64,000 bases of DNA from Clostridia bacterium (GTDB lineage Bacteria > Bacillota_A > Clostridia > Christensenellales > UBA1242), in the NCBI GenBank assembly GCA_028701635.1, contig JAQVQJ010000001.1, forward strand, positions 65,202 through 129,201. Reading direction: 5' to 3'. Positions 18,393 through 27,283 of the stretch are shown here, piece after piece. The notes under the pieces were generated by a model. It did not search any database, was not told the DNA's origin, and saw only the letters and a program-made list of their open reading frames with translations. Within the stretch, counting starts at the first letter, position 1. The number at the start of each line of letters is the position of its first letter. The position numbers were made by a program, and so were the translations under genes.

Positions 18393-18776
18393 ATGTCTAA
18401 TATAAATTTAATAACGTTTCTAGATGCAGCACAACGCACAATTATCGGTGAACTCATTGAAGATAATAATGAGGTTATTTTAATTAAAAATCCTGTAGTA
18501 GTTAATATTGTTCCACAATTAGGACCAAATGGACAACCTTTAGGTGGAATGGCTTTACAGTTACTCCCTGTATATTTTAAAGAATTTCAAGGAGATAAAT
18601 CTAAACCGGCTATTTTTGAATATCCTAAATCACAAATAGTACGTATTAGTTTCGAAGGTGGTTTTGATTTCCGTTTATATGGCCAATATGAACATATTTT
18701 TAACGCTCCCATAGCAACACCTACTACAAGAGGAGAAGCTGCTCCTGTATTGAAATTATTTGATGACGAGAAATAA
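18393..18776 (+). CDS. Hypothetical protein upstream of uvsX
   Basis: A 127-residue, mainly beta-strand protein: ELIEDNNEVILIKNPVVVNIVPQ, then GGMALQLLPVYF and SQIVRISFEGGF. The pattern loosely recalls a small barrel (Sm/OB-like) but I see no diagnostic motif. It has a strong AAGGAG site and is separated from uvsX by two bases, so it is probably translated at a similar level and may serve the replication/recombination machinery. Function unknown. Confidence 0.6.
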   Translation: MSNINLITFLDAAQRTIIGELIEDNNEVILIKNPVVVNIVPQLGPNGQPLGGMALQLLPVYFKEFQGDKSKPAIFEYPKSQIVRISFEGGFDFRLYGQYEHIFNAPIATPTTRGEAAPVLKLFDDEK

Positions 18777-18778
18777 AC

Positions 18779-20032
18779 ATGGGCAAAAAGAATAAAGAAG
18801 AAGATGAATTAGACAGCGAAGAAATGGATGAAGAGTCTACTAATGAACCATCCAAAAAAGGAAAGGGAAAAGGAAAGGGTGCTGAAAAAACACACCAGAA
18901 AGCAAAAGCGCTTTTTGAAGGAATGGAAGAATTAAATCCATGGGGCGCTACTCTTTCTGAAAGTGCATTGTCTATTGTAGATGAATGGACAGATACGGGA
19001 TCATATGCTTTAAATGCTATTGTTTCTGGTTCATGTTATAAAGGCGTGCAAAATGGTCGTGTTATAGGTTTTGTTGGACCGTCTGGTTGCGGTAAAACTC
19101 TTATTACGCAAAAAATAGTAGCCAATCATCTGAAAAAAGATCCTACAAATATTGCTATTGTATTTGACTCTGAAATTGCAGTTGATGCACAAACTGTAAA
19201 AAATCTCGGTGGAGATCCAACACGCATTAAGCATTATCCTGTTAATACAGTAAATTCTACACGTAATCAGATATTAAAAATACTCAATAATATTATTGAT
19301 CTCGGATTACAGAAAAGAATAATGATTGTTATAGATTCTTTAGGAAATCTAGCAGGCGGAAAAGAAGTTGCAGATGCTGAAAAGGGTAAAGATGCGGCGG
19401 ACATGGGTTTGAGAGCAAAGGACATTAAAGGCCTTTTGCGAATCATAACAATACCTGCAGCTGTCGCAAAAACTACAGTCCTTTTCACAAATCATACATA
19501 TGCCGATCCGGCTGCAATGTATCCCTCTGCAGTAGAAAATCAGTCGGGTGGTGAAGGCCCTATCTATCTCGCATCACTTATAGTACAATTAGGATTTAAA
19601 AGGGAGAAAAACGAGAAAGATTATGTTGACGAAGAAATTATATCTATTGCAAAATCTGTAGGCGGCATTACAATGCATGCATTAACGACAAAAAATAGAT
19701 TTATTCCTCAAATGTTAACAACCGATATTTATCTTAATTTTAAATCAGGATTAGATAGATATTCAGGATTATTTGAAATAGCAAAATCTTTAAATGTTTT
19801 CCAAGGCGGAACTAAATATTCATGCAATGGAATTGAATTGGGGTTTCGTAAGGAATTTGAAAAGAACCCTGAAGTATGGGAAAATATTCTTCTTCCTGTA
19901 ATCGAACCTCTAATCAATAAAGAATTTTTATATCATTCTGAAGCAGATGCATTAGCACATGAGTTAGAAATACTGAAAAAAGAAAAAGAAATTGAAAATA
20001 ATGTTGATAATATAGGCGAAAAAGGCGTATAA
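18779..20032 (+). CDS. uvsX: UvsX/RecA-like recombinase
   Basis: A 417-residue strand-exchange ATPase. Residues 1-45 are a charged, Lys/Glu-rich leader; Walker A GPSGCGKT lies near 100-107; AIVFDSEI follows; Walker B MIVIDSLGNL lies near 180. Length is near T4 UvsX (391 residues). It forms filaments on ssDNA with the help of UvsY (2001) and the gp32-like protein (24726). The C-terminus is acidic and Lys/Glu-rich. Confidence 0.88.
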   Translation: MGKKNKEEDELDSEEMDEESTNEPSKKGKGKGKGAEKTHQKAKALFEGMEELNPWGATLSESALSIVDEWTDTGSYALNAIVSGSCYKGVQNGRVIGFVGPSGCGKTLITQKIVANHLKKDPTNIAIVFDSEIAVDAQTVKNLGGDPTRIKHYPVNTVNSTRNQILKILNNIIDLGLQKRIMIVIDSLGNLAGGKEVADAEKGKDAADMGLRAKDIKGLLRIITIPAAVAKTTVLFTNHTYADPAAMYPSAVENQSGGEGPIYLASLIVQLGFKREKNEKDYVDEEIISIAKSVGGITMHALTTKNRFIPQMLTTDIYLNFKSGLDRYSGLFEIAKSLNVFQGGTKYSCNGIELGFRKEFEKNPEVWENILLPVIEPLINKEFLYHSEADALAHELEILKKEKEIENNVDNIGEKGV

Positions 20033-20047
20033 TATAAGGATAAAAAT

Positions 20048-20845
20048 ATGTTAGTATCTCATGAAACTCCACTCCAGTTATTAGACCTTTCATTATCATA
20101 TAATGATTATGATTATTGTCTCGTACATTTACTTCCGCTATATCCTAAATATTTGGAATTTTATAAAAAATCAAAATCTATGGGAAGAAGAATACTATTA
20201 GATAATAGTATGTTTGAATTAAAGGAAGCCTTTGATGCGGATTCTTTTGCGAAATGGGTAAATGAGATACTACCATATGAATATATAGTGCCTGATGTAT
20301 ATTCAGATGCTGATAATACAAAAAACAATTTTGAAAAGTGGATGAAGGATTATAAAGATGTGCCAGGCAAAAAAATAGGCGTTGTTCAAGGAAAAACATA
20401 TCAAGAACTCGTTGATTGTTATTTATACATGGCTGCGCATGCGGATAAAATAGCAATTAGTTTTGATAATCAATATCTTATGACAACCGGATATTCATTG
20501 AACATGAATCCAACTCGTTGGCATATTCTTATGGAAGGACGATACCATTTAATAAGAGATCTAATTATAGATGGATTTTGGAAAAATAATATACCTCATC
20601 ATTTATTGGGTTGCGCCTTACCTCAAGAATTTCGATTTTATCAAAATATACAGGGAATAGAAAGTATAGATACATCAAGTCCTATTATTGCTGGTATGCA
20701 CGGTATTCGATATAATGAATTTGGTTTAAATGATAAAAATACTACATTATTAGCCGATTTAATAGAAGCAAACATAACAGATGAAATGTGGGAAGATATA
20801 TCATATAATATTAAAATGTTTAAAACTATAAACAATATTAAATAA
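20048..20845 (+). CDS. TGT/DpdA-like TIM-barrel protein, candidate DNA 7-deazaguanine transglycosylase
   Basis: A 265-residue protein whose motifs occur in the order of the tRNA-guanine transglycosylase fold: LLDNSMFEL near 49-57 (equivalent to DSGGFQ), YIVPDVYSDA near 79-88, KIGVVQGKT near 114-122 (GIVQG), HLLGCALPQEF near 186-196 and ESIDTSSP near 207-214. Such short phage and island versions include DpdA, which swaps guanine for preQ0-type bases in DNA. A FolE enzyme, first step of 7-deazaguanine synthesis, is encoded 5 kb downstream. QueD, QueE and QueC are not in the window. A TATAAT box precedes the start. The fold assignment is by motif reading; DNA as substrate is inferred. Confidence 0.5.
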   Translation: MLVSHETPLQLLDLSLSYNDYDYCLVHLLPLYPKYLEFYKKSKSMGRRILLDNSMFELKEAFDADSFAKWVNEILPYEYIVPDVYSDADNTKNNFEKWMKDYKDVPGKKIGVVQGKTYQELVDCYLYMAAHADKIAISFDNQYLMTTGYSLNMNPTRWHILMEGRYHLIRDLIIDGFWKNNIPHHLLGCALPQEFRFYQNIQGIESIDTSSPIIAGMHGIRYNEFGLNDKNTTLLADLIEANITDEMWEDISYNIKMFKTINNIK

Positions 20846-20854
20846 GGAAATAAT

Positions 20855-21454
20855 ATGCCAAGATTAACTATTAGTGGAAGCCATTCAACTGGAAAAAGTA
20901 CAGTTATGAATGCATTAAAGGAGATACCCGCACTCTCAAAAAGATTTACCTTTAAAAGTGAAATTCTTCGTGATATCAAAAAAACAGGAATAAAAATCAA
21001 TGAATATGGAACAGACGAAACGCAATTATTAGTGTTATCAAAAATGGTAGAATATTCCACTATTCCCAACACTATATTAGACAGATGCGTTTTAGATTGT
21101 TTAGCATATACAGCATATTTATATGAAAAAGGACAAGTTAAAAAAAGCACATTAAAAATAGCTGAAACCTTGTTCGAAAATATTCGTTATGATATATATT
21201 TTTATATAACACCAGAATTTTCTATAGTACCTGATGGCACTCGAAGTGAAAATTTAGAATTTCGTAATAGAGTTGCGGAAATATTTGAAGAATATATGGA
21301 ATCATATTCTCTTAATCCTATCAGATTGACGGGAAATATCGAACAAAGAGTAAACCAATTCGTTGATGCTGTTAATATGTATGATAAATGGATAAAGGAA
21401 GAGAAAAAAGAAAAAGATAATTTCATGATGAGTCTTCAACAAAAGGGATCGTAA
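20855..21454 (+). CDS. P-loop kinase-like protein (NadR/AAA_28-type)
   Basis: A 199-residue P-loop protein with GSHSTGKST at residues 7-15, a conserved LDRCVLDCLAY motif near 72-82 in the position of the substrate-binding DR of nucleoside-type kinases, and IYFYITPEF afterwards. This pattern is typical of the small AAA/NadR-like kinase group found in many T4-like phages. A nucleotide or nucleoside substrate is likely, given its place among replication genes, but cannot be fixed. The last 25 residues are highly charged. Confidence 0.6.
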   Translation: MPRLTISGSHSTGKSTVMNALKEIPALSKRFTFKSEILRDIKKTGIKINEYGTDETQLLVLSKMVEYSTIPNTILDRCVLDCLAYTAYLYEKGQVKKSTLKIAETLFENIRYDIYFYITPEFSIVPDGTRSENLEFRNRVAEIFEEYMESYSLNPIRLTGNIEQRVNQFVDAVNMYDKWIKEEKKEKDNFMMSLQQKGS

Positions 21455-21457
21455 TGA

Positions 21458-22819
21458 ATGTCGAATACAAGAAAAAAATTAGATTATGATTTATTCGAAT
21501 ATATTATTGCATTCAATTGTACTGTTAATGATTTATACATAGCGACTATTATAGATAGTATCAAAATTGAGTATATAAATAATCTTCATATAAGAAACTA
21601 TTTACATATTATATTTGAATTTTATAAAACGCATGGAACTTTACCAAATGCCACAGAAATAAAGGCGTATCTTATAAATGATGATTTAAAAGAATCATAT
21701 AAAGATGTCGTAAAAAAATTCAAGACATTGGATTCCGAATATAATTATGATGAGCTCATCGTAAATACTGAACAGTTTATTAAAGAAAAGGCTGTTTATT
21801 ATGCCGTTAAAGATACCGTCAATAAATTTGCAGATGACACAGCATCAAAAAATACTGATGAAGTATTTCAATTATTCGAAAATGCATGTAATATAAGTCT
21901 TGTAGATAATATGGGATTCGATTATTTTAATAATATCGATACACATATTAATAATTTAACAATAGTGGATAATTTTATCCCAACCGGATATTCTTGGTTA
22001 GATAAAATGTTGGGTGGGGGATGGCTTGAAGGCGGTCGCGCTTTATATATGTTTATGGGTGCGACAAATGTAGGTAAATCTATAGTATTAGGTAATATAG
22101 CAGCAAAGTTATTATTACAAGGTAAAACTGTTGTTTTATTTACTTTGGAAATGCCTGAGACATTATATTCAAAACGTATAAGTTCTCAATTATCACGTAT
22201 TCCTTTTGCGCTACTTAAATCAGAGGCAGAGGAATTGCGCAAATATCTATATCGATTTAAACAAGCAAATCCACAATCACGCCTTATCATTAAAGAGTTT
22301 CCGCCTAGCGCAATTACTACTAATCATCTTAAAGCTTTTCTTAAAAAACTTAAACAAAAATATAAAATAGAACCCGATGCAGTTGTTTTAGATTATTTGA
22401 CATTAATGCTTGCTCTTAATCCTGTCGGATCATTATATAGTGATAATAAAATGGTTGCTGAACAAGTACGTTCGTTATCATATCCACAAAATTTTGGATG
22501 TCCTTTTATTAGTGCAGGACAATTAAATAGAACAGGATTAACAGAAACGAATCCGGGGTTAGAGAGTACTAGTGAAAGTATAGGTATTCCTATGACAGCG
22601 GATGCTATATTTTCTCTTTGGCAAACCGAAGCGGAAAAAGAATTGGGTATTTTAAATATGGGCATAAGAAAAAGTCGTTTCGGGGTGAATTTTGGCACGC
22701 AGGCGTTTAAAATAGATTATGATACGTTAGCCATAGATGAAATGGAAGAAATATTTAGTAATAACGAATCGATACAAAATACTGATGATATACTACGACG
22801 TATAAGTAGTGTAAATTAA
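21458..22819 (+). CDS. 41: Replicative DNA helicase (gp41/DnaB-like)
   Basis: A 453-residue hexameric helicase. Walker A GATNVGKSI lies near residues 200-208, TLEMPE follows in motif H1a, and Walker B AVVLDYLTLM lies near 308. Length is close to T4 gp41 (475 residues). It unwinds the fork 5'-3' on the lagging strand and recruits primase. No primase (gp61) gene is in the window. The start is ATG 21458, four bases after the kinase stop. Confidence 0.88.
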   Translation: MSNTRKKLDYDLFEYIIAFNCTVNDLYIATIIDSIKIEYINNLHIRNYLHIIFEFYKTHGTLPNATEIKAYLINDDLKESYKDVVKKFKTLDSEYNYDELIVNTEQFIKEKAVYYAVKDTVNKFADDTASKNTDEVFQLFENACNISLVDNMGFDYFNNIDTHINNLTIVDNFIPTGYSWLDKMLGGGWLEGGRALYMFMGATNVGKSIVLGNIAAKLLLQGKTVVLFTLEMPETLYSKRISSQLSRIPFALLKSEAEELRKYLYRFKQANPQSRLIIKEFPPSAITTNHLKAFLKKLKQKYKIEPDAVVLDYLTLMLALNPVGSLYSDNKMVAEQVRSLSYPQNFGCPFISAGQLNRTGLTETNPGLESTSESIGIPMTADAIFSLWQTEAEKELGILNMGIRKSRFGVNFGTQAFKIDYDTLAIDEMEEIFSNNESIQNTDDILRRISSVN

Positions 22820-22828
22820 CAATAAAAA

Positions 22829-22839
22829 GATAAATAATA
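22829..22839 (+). promoter_or_regulatory. Late-promoter-like motif upstream of the DHH gene
   Basis: Reads GATAAATAATA just before ATG 22842, matching the ATAAATAAT core seen upstream of structural genes. Its proximity to the ATG makes function uncertain. Confidence 0.25.
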
Positions 22840-22841
22840 AC

Positions 22842-23741
22842 ATGGCAGGAAATAAAAAAATATTTTGTTTTACACACTATGATTTAGATGGTGTTATTAC
22901 ATATTTAGTAACTAAATGGGCACATCCGGGTTATAAAATTGATGTTATGCCTCTTACGGGCGCAGATATTCGATATGAATTACAACAATGGAGATTAAAA
23001 CATAATTTTGAAGACTATGAAAAAGTATTTTTTCTTGATTTAGATATATCAGAACAAAAAGATATTGTTGATCATGAAAATGTAATAATTATAGATCATC
23101 ATAAATCTCATGTTGATGCTATGAAGTATGAAAAAGCGGCACCGATAGTAAAAGAATATTCTTCAGCATGTCTTTTAGCGTATAGAGTATTTAAAAAACT
23201 TTATAATACAGAATTTAGTAATGAACAAAAAACTTTAATTATCTATGGAAATGATTATGATTCGTATGCTAATGAACTTCCAGAATCTCATATGTTAAAT
23301 ATAATTTTCTGGAATACACAAAAATCATTTGATTCTTTTTTAGAAAATTATAGTAACGGTTTTAGACCGTTTACAAAAGAGCAACATGCAATAATTAAAA
23401 TATATGAAAACCATCTTGCCGAAACCATTAAATCGTTGAAAGTATTTCAAGGAATTTACGCGGATGTAGATGGTGAATGCCGTGTAGTAGTAGCCACTTC
23501 CCTTGACGGACAAAGCCCTAATGATATATCTGATTATCTTTTAAAAACATATCAAGCCGATGTTTCTATTATTATTAATACTAAAACAAAACATATAAGT
23601 TTTAGAAGACCTAAAAACGGTACAATGAGATTAAATGTTTTTGCGAAAGAATATGCTGATGGTGGTGGGCATGAATATTCTGCGGGCGGTACTATAACTG
23701 ATACTTTTTTAAATTTCACCAAAACATTAAAACCCGTATGA
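22842..23741 (+). CDS. DHH-family phosphoesterase (NrnA/RecJ-like)
   Basis: A 299-residue protein. It has THYDLDGV near residue 7, FFLDLDIS, IIDHHKSH near 80-87 (the DHH motif), a YGNDYDSY motif, and a C-terminal DHHA1-type GGGHEYSAGGTI near 278-289. The family cleaves short oligonucleotides, pAp or ssDNA from 5' ends using Mn. In a phage it may recycle short RNA or DNA from host breakdown or act in repair. Its stop overlaps the next start by ATGA. Confidence 0.75.
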   Translation: MAGNKKIFCFTHYDLDGVITYLVTKWAHPGYKIDVMPLTGADIRYELQQWRLKHNFEDYEKVFFLDLDISEQKDIVDHENVIIIDHHKSHVDAMKYEKAAPIVKEYSSACLLAYRVFKKLYNTEFSNEQKTLIIYGNDYDSYANELPESHMLNIIFWNTQKSFDSFLENYSNGFRPFTKEQHAIIKIYENHLAETIKSLKVFQGIYADVDGECRVVVATSLDGQSPNDISDYLLKTYQADVSIIINTKTKHISFRRPKNGTMRLNVFAKEYADGGGHEYSAGGTITDTFLNFTKTLKPV

Positions 23742-24058
23742 ACGATATGTACTCAGAAGAATATGACATGGCACAAGATCATGTTCAAACTATCACCGAA
23801 CGTGAATTGGATATGATTATATTGAAAATGGGGTCCTTATTATCTATTATTCAAAATAAAAAAACCAATCAAGCTAAAATGCTTTTATTTTTAGTTAAAA
23901 ACGAAAAATTTAGAAATTGTTTTTTACGAATAGCAGAATTAAACAGTTTTCAACATCTTGTTCGTTGTTTAATGGAAAAGTATCCAACTTTGTGTGAATC
24001 AAAAGTCGTATCAGGGGCGTTAAAACGTGATAACAAACTTAGAAAAAAATCTCTATAA
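23738..24058 (+). CDS. Small hypothetical protein (position of gp33 in T4)
   Basis: A 106-residue helical, Lys-rich protein with no motif I recognise. In T4 the order is gene 33 (late transcription coactivator), 59, 32. This gene lies two upstream of the gp32-like gene and is of similar length to gp33 (112 residues). The hydrophobic C-terminal clamp-binding tail of gp33 is not seen, so the positional suggestion is weak. It overlaps both neighbours, by 4 bases upstream and 32 downstream. Confidence 0.5.
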   Translation: MNDMYSEEYDMAQDHVQTITERELDMIILKMGSLLSIIQNKKTNQAKMLLFLVKNEKFRNCFLRIAELNSFQHLVRCLMEKYPTLCESKVVSGALKRDNKLRKKSL

Positions 24059-24674
24059 TACATATCTAAGAGTATCAAGAACAGCTGAAAATAAACCATT
24101 TACCTTTAGAAAAGATTTTTCTGATATGGATCCTTCTATTATAGTGCATCTTAATAGAATTAGTAATCTGTTTTTAAAATATCCTCATATAAACCCTGAA
24201 GATTATTTTATATCGCCATATAAAATATATCCAAACGCAGAACATTTTACACTTGAATATTATGCCGGTATGGGTGCAGTAAAATCATATAGTTTATATA
24301 AGAAACAAATACAAGAACTTCCACCAGATAGTCCAGAACAAATAGATTTTATTATAAAATCATTAAAATATATCGGAGCCTTTTGTATTAAACATGGCAT
24401 AAAAATTGATCAATACCCAAAATTTAAAATAGGTCTTACGTATGAATGGATGAAACAAGTTAAAAAACATGAGATATCTATCTACGTGCTAATGGAGTTC
24501 TCAGAGATAAATAATATTATAGAGGAGGTGCCTGAAGATGAACGGGAATTATTTTTAGGCGATCTTGGAAAGTACTATTTGGGTTATAAATCCAAATATA
24601 TACAATCAAAGATGGCTAAGCAATTAGTAAAAGAAGGAATAAATAAAATCATTAAAATAATTAGTGAAAAGTAA
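24027..24674 (+). CDS. Hypothetical protein, candidate gp59-like helicase loader
   Basis: A 215-residue, basic, largely helical protein immediately upstream of the gp32-like gene, the place occupied by the helicase loader gp59 (217 residues) in T4. LYNTYLRV near the N-terminus and YLGYKSKYIQSKMAKQLV near the C-terminus are compatible with the two-domain helical fold of gp59, but identity is not clear from reading alone. If correct, it loads the gp41-like helicase onto forks coated with gp32. Confidence 0.4.
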   Translation: MITNLEKNLYNTYLRVSRTAENKPFTFRKDFSDMDPSIIVHLNRISNLFLKYPHINPEDYFISPYKIYPNAEHFTLEYYAGMGAVKSYSLYKKQIQELPPDSPEQIDFIIKSLKYIGAFCIKHGIKIDQYPKFKIGLTYEWMKQVKKHEISIYVLMEFSEINNIIEEVPEDERELFLGDLGKYYLGYKSKYIQSKMAKQLVKEGINKIIKIISEK

Positions 24675-24725
24675 GTGAAAATTAATAATAATACATTATT
24701 ATATTAAATGAAAAAGGAGTAAATT

Positions 24726-25643
24726 ATGAGTAACAATAATAGTTCAGATATCACAAGTATGTTCGACAGTATCAAGGAATCTTTGAATTCCACCCAACCA
24801 TCAGGCGATTCATCATTCCGTAATTTTTTAAAAATGGAAGTAGGAAAGACATATCTCGTACGTTTTGTACCGAATATATCCGACCCTAAAGCAACATTTT
24901 TCCATTATTCTCATCACGGGTTTACCAGTCTTTCAACAGGCCAATATGTTGATGCAACATGTCCACGATCTTTTGGAGAACGTTGTCCTATATGCGAATT
25001 GCGTTTTAAACTTTATAAAACAAAGAAAGAAGAAGATAAAAATCTTGCATATATGATTCGTGCGCATGAAAAGCACTTAGTTAATGTGTATGTAGTTAAT
25101 GATCCCACCAATTCAGAAAATGAAGGCAATGTAAAAATTCTGCGATATGGCAAACGTATTCAGGATAAAATTTTGCAGGCAACTGAAGGAGATGATGCTG
25201 ATGAATTTGGTCCTCGCGTTTATGATCTTACTGAAAATGGATGTAATTTCAAAATCAAGGTAGAAACAGCATCAGAAGGTACACGTAAATTTACCAATTA
25301 CAATAATTCGCGATTTACTGCTGCTAGTGCAATTCCAAATATGTCTGCAGAAAAAATGCAGGAAGTATATAAGAATTTGTTTGATTTAACTAAAGTATTA
25401 GATATAAAGAGCGAAAACGAATTGAATATGATTATAAAAGAACATATTCTTTGTGAAGGTGGCAAAATATCAGAAGAAAGAGAATCATCGAAAAACACTA
25501 AAGAAGAGCGTGATTCAGATGAAAAACCAGAAATCGAAAAAGACGCCCCTTCTAAAAAAGAAGTAAAGAAAGAAACATCTAGCGCATCAAATGCAACGAA
25601 AGCGAAGATAGATAATTTACTTGAAGGATTAGACAATCTTTAA
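24726..25643 (+). CDS. 32: Single-stranded DNA-binding protein (gp32-like)
   Basis: A 305-residue protein matching T4 gp32 (301 residues). Zinc ligands are H64, C79, C87 and C90 (T4: H64, C77, C87, C90), followed by the OB-fold segment VNVYVVNDPTNSENEG and RYGKRIQDKI. The last 70 residues are acidic, as in gp32, where that tail recruits replication proteins. It coats ssDNA at forks and during recombination. A strong AAGGAG site precedes ATG, and an intrinsic terminator follows the stop, as expected for a highly expressed gene. Confidence 0.9.
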   Translation: MSNNNSSDITSMFDSIKESLNSTQPSGDSSFRNFLKMEVGKTYLVRFVPNISDPKATFFHYSHHGFTSLSTGQYVDATCPRSFGERCPICELRFKLYKTKKEEDKNLAYMIRAHEKHLVNVYVVNDPTNSENEGNVKILRYGKRIQDKILQATEGDDADEFGPRVYDLTENGCNFKIKVETASEGTRKFTNYNNSRFTAASAIPNMSAEKMQEVYKNLFDLTKVLDIKSENELNMIIKEHILCEGGKISEERESSKNTKEERDSDEKPEIEKDAPSKKEVKKETSSASNATKAKIDNLLEGLDNL

Positions 25644-25653
25644 TTATTAAAAA

Positions 25654-25679
25654 ATCCCGCTTCTTTAGTGAAGCGGGAT
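25654..25679 (+). terminator. Intrinsic terminator after gene 32
   Basis: A perfect 10-bp stem (ATCCCGCTTC / GAAGCGGGAT) with a 6-base loop, flanked by an A-run on the left and an AT-rich tail on the right. It lies between the gp32-like gene and folE. Confidence 0.8.
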
Positions 25680-25690
25680 ATTAATTTATT

Positions 25691-26335
25691 ATGAGTAAAC
25701 TTAAAAAAGCAAACGACAATATTCCTCGTACACAGGAAGAATTAAAAGAAATCATCAAAAATGCCGCATATGCATATGAAGAATTTTTAGATGCACTTAA
25801 ATTTGATTGGCGATCAGATCCTCATAGCGCGGATACACCGTTAAGAGTAGCTAAATCGTTAGTAAATGATTTATTTAAAGGATGCTATGAAGAAATGCCT
25901 AAAATTACAGCATTCGAAAACAATCAGCATTATGATGGTATGGTTTTTGAAGGCGGTATCCCTGTTAAAAGTATGTGTTCGCATCACCATTTACCTTTTG
26001 TAGGCCAAGCGCATGTTGCGTATATTCCAAGTCCTGATGGAAAGGTGATAGGGTTAAGTAAATTAAATCGTATAGTCGAATTTTATAGTCGTCGTCCTCA
26101 AGTTCAAGAATCTTTGACTATGCAAATACATGATGCTATTAAATCTATATGTACAGGCAATTTAGGTGTTGCTGTAATGATTAGCGCAACGCATACGTGT
26201 GCATGTTTAAGAGGCATTAAACATGATGGATGTGAAATGAAAACAAGTAAATTATCCGGGGTTTTTATGGATAATACAAATTTGAGCAGAAATGAATTTT
26301 ATCAATTTATTGCTGACATGGGTAAAGGGAAATAA
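25691..26335 (+). CDS. folE: GTP cyclohydrolase I
   Basis: A 214-residue FolE. The zinc and active-site motifs are intact: [10 protein letters not shown] near 97-106, [20 protein letters not shown] near 118-137 and [15 protein letters not shown] near 160-176. It converts GTP to dihydroneopterin triphosphate, the entry point to both tetrahydrofolate and 7-deazaguanine (preQ0/queuosine) synthesis. In phages it often accompanies Que genes and DpdA for DNA modification. Here it lies 5 kb from a DpdA/TGT-like gene, favouring that use, though support of folate-dependent dTMP synthesis is also possible. Confidence 0.92.
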   Translation: MSKLKKANDNIPRTQEELKEIIKNAAYAYEEFLDALKFDWRSDPHSADTPLRVAKSLVNDLFKGCYEEMPKITAFENNQHYDGMVFEGGIPVKSMCSHHHLPFVGQAHVAYIPSPDGKVIGLSKLNRIVEFYSRRPQVQESLTMQIHDAIKSICTGNLGVAVMISATHTCACLRGIKHDGCEMKTSKLSGVFMDNTNLSRNEFYQFIADMGKGK

Positions 26336-26336
26336 A

Positions 26337-26996
26337 ATGAATGATCCTGTTGGAAAAATTAGACGGGATGAATTAGAAGCATTGGGTGATTTGGCTGAAT
26401 ATGTAGGTGGTGGTTTAACTGAAGTAGTACAATCAACAACACCGGGTGATCGTCGTAATTTATTTAAAAACGGTAATCCAGATCCGCGTAATGTTTTATC
26501 TAAAGCATTAGGAAGAAATTTACGTGCTCCTAGAAACAATCAACAGATTCCTTCTTTTTCTCCACCATCTGTCCAGCCGCAGCCTCCTGTGCCTTCAAAA
26601 GAACCTAGTATTCCGCATTCTGTACTACCGCTTACAAATGAGCAATTAGCTGCCCTTATGCAGGAAACAGGATTACCGCCTGAAGAAGCTATCGATGAGA
26701 GTACAAATATTATACCGCATAATATGGGTAAACCCCCTATTGTTATGCAACATGTAAATAATATAAAAGTAAAACCAGATACTGAACAAATGGAATTTAA
26801 GTTTGTTGATCAAATAATACATCCATTCGGATCGGTAGGTGATATAATAAATCATTTCGAAGAAAGACTAGATAAACTAGAACAATTCATTAAACTTATA
26901 AATTCTTTTATGGTTGAAAATCGTGAAAACATGAAATTCATAAAAGATAATATGAGAAAAAAAAGAACATCAAATCAAAATATGGATTCTAAATGA
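26337..26996 (+). CDS. Hypothetical Pro-rich/coiled-coil protein
   Basis: A 219-residue protein not recognised. Residues 65-110 are rich in Pro, Gln and Ser and likely disordered; residues 165-205 look like a coiled coil (NHFEERLDKLEQFIKLINSF) followed by a basic tail. I place the start at ATG 26337, two bases after the folE stop; the in-frame extension to 26292 lies inside folE. The layout resembles an adaptor or scaffold-like protein. Function unknown. Confidence 0.5.
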   Translation: MNDPVGKIRRDELEALGDLAEYVGGGLTEVVQSTTPGDRRNLFKNGNPDPRNVLSKALGRNLRAPRNNQQIPSFSPPSVQPQPPVPSKEPSIPHSVLPLTNEQLAALMQETGLPPEEAIDESTNIIPHNMGKPPIVMQHVNNIKVKPDTEQMEFKFVDQIIHPFGSVGDIINHFEERLDKLEQFIKLINSFMVENRENMKFIKDNMRKKRTSNQNMDSK

Positions 26997-27283
26997 ATTT
27001 AAAAAAGTTAAATGAAAAGGCACAATGGAATAAACTTCCTGATTCAACATTTAAATCTAATATAATTGATGTTATTTTAGAACAAAATGAAAAAACAGAA
27101 AAATTACAAAATATTATCGTACGGTTAGAAGAAGAATTGCATGCAATAAAACAACAATTAAAAATAACTAATTTAAAAAATATAAGATTAAACCAAAATT
27201 TAAAACAAGTGCAAGGAAATAGTAATGACATTAACATTGAACAAAAAAGAGATAATAGAACAGTTTTTAAATCCTTTAAATAG
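26993..27283 (+). CDS. Small coiled-coil protein
   Basis: A 96-residue protein with a long coiled coil (residues 30-75, for example LQNIIVRLEEELHAIKQQL). It overlaps its upstream neighbour by ATGA and the clamp gene by 59 bases. The long overlap with a well-supported gene lowers confidence in its C-terminus, but the heptad pattern and coupling suggest it is translated. Function unknown. Confidence 0.45.
   Translation: MNLKKLNEKAQWNKLPDSTFKSNIIDVILEQNEKTEKLQNIIVRLEEELHAIKQQLKITNLKNIRLNQNLKQVQGNSNDINIEQKRDNRTVFKSFK

Noticed and set aside
23738..24058. Assignment as gp33 late coactivator
   Set aside because: Position and size fit, but the characteristic hydrophobic C-terminal clamp-binding tail is absent and no sequence similarity can be read.
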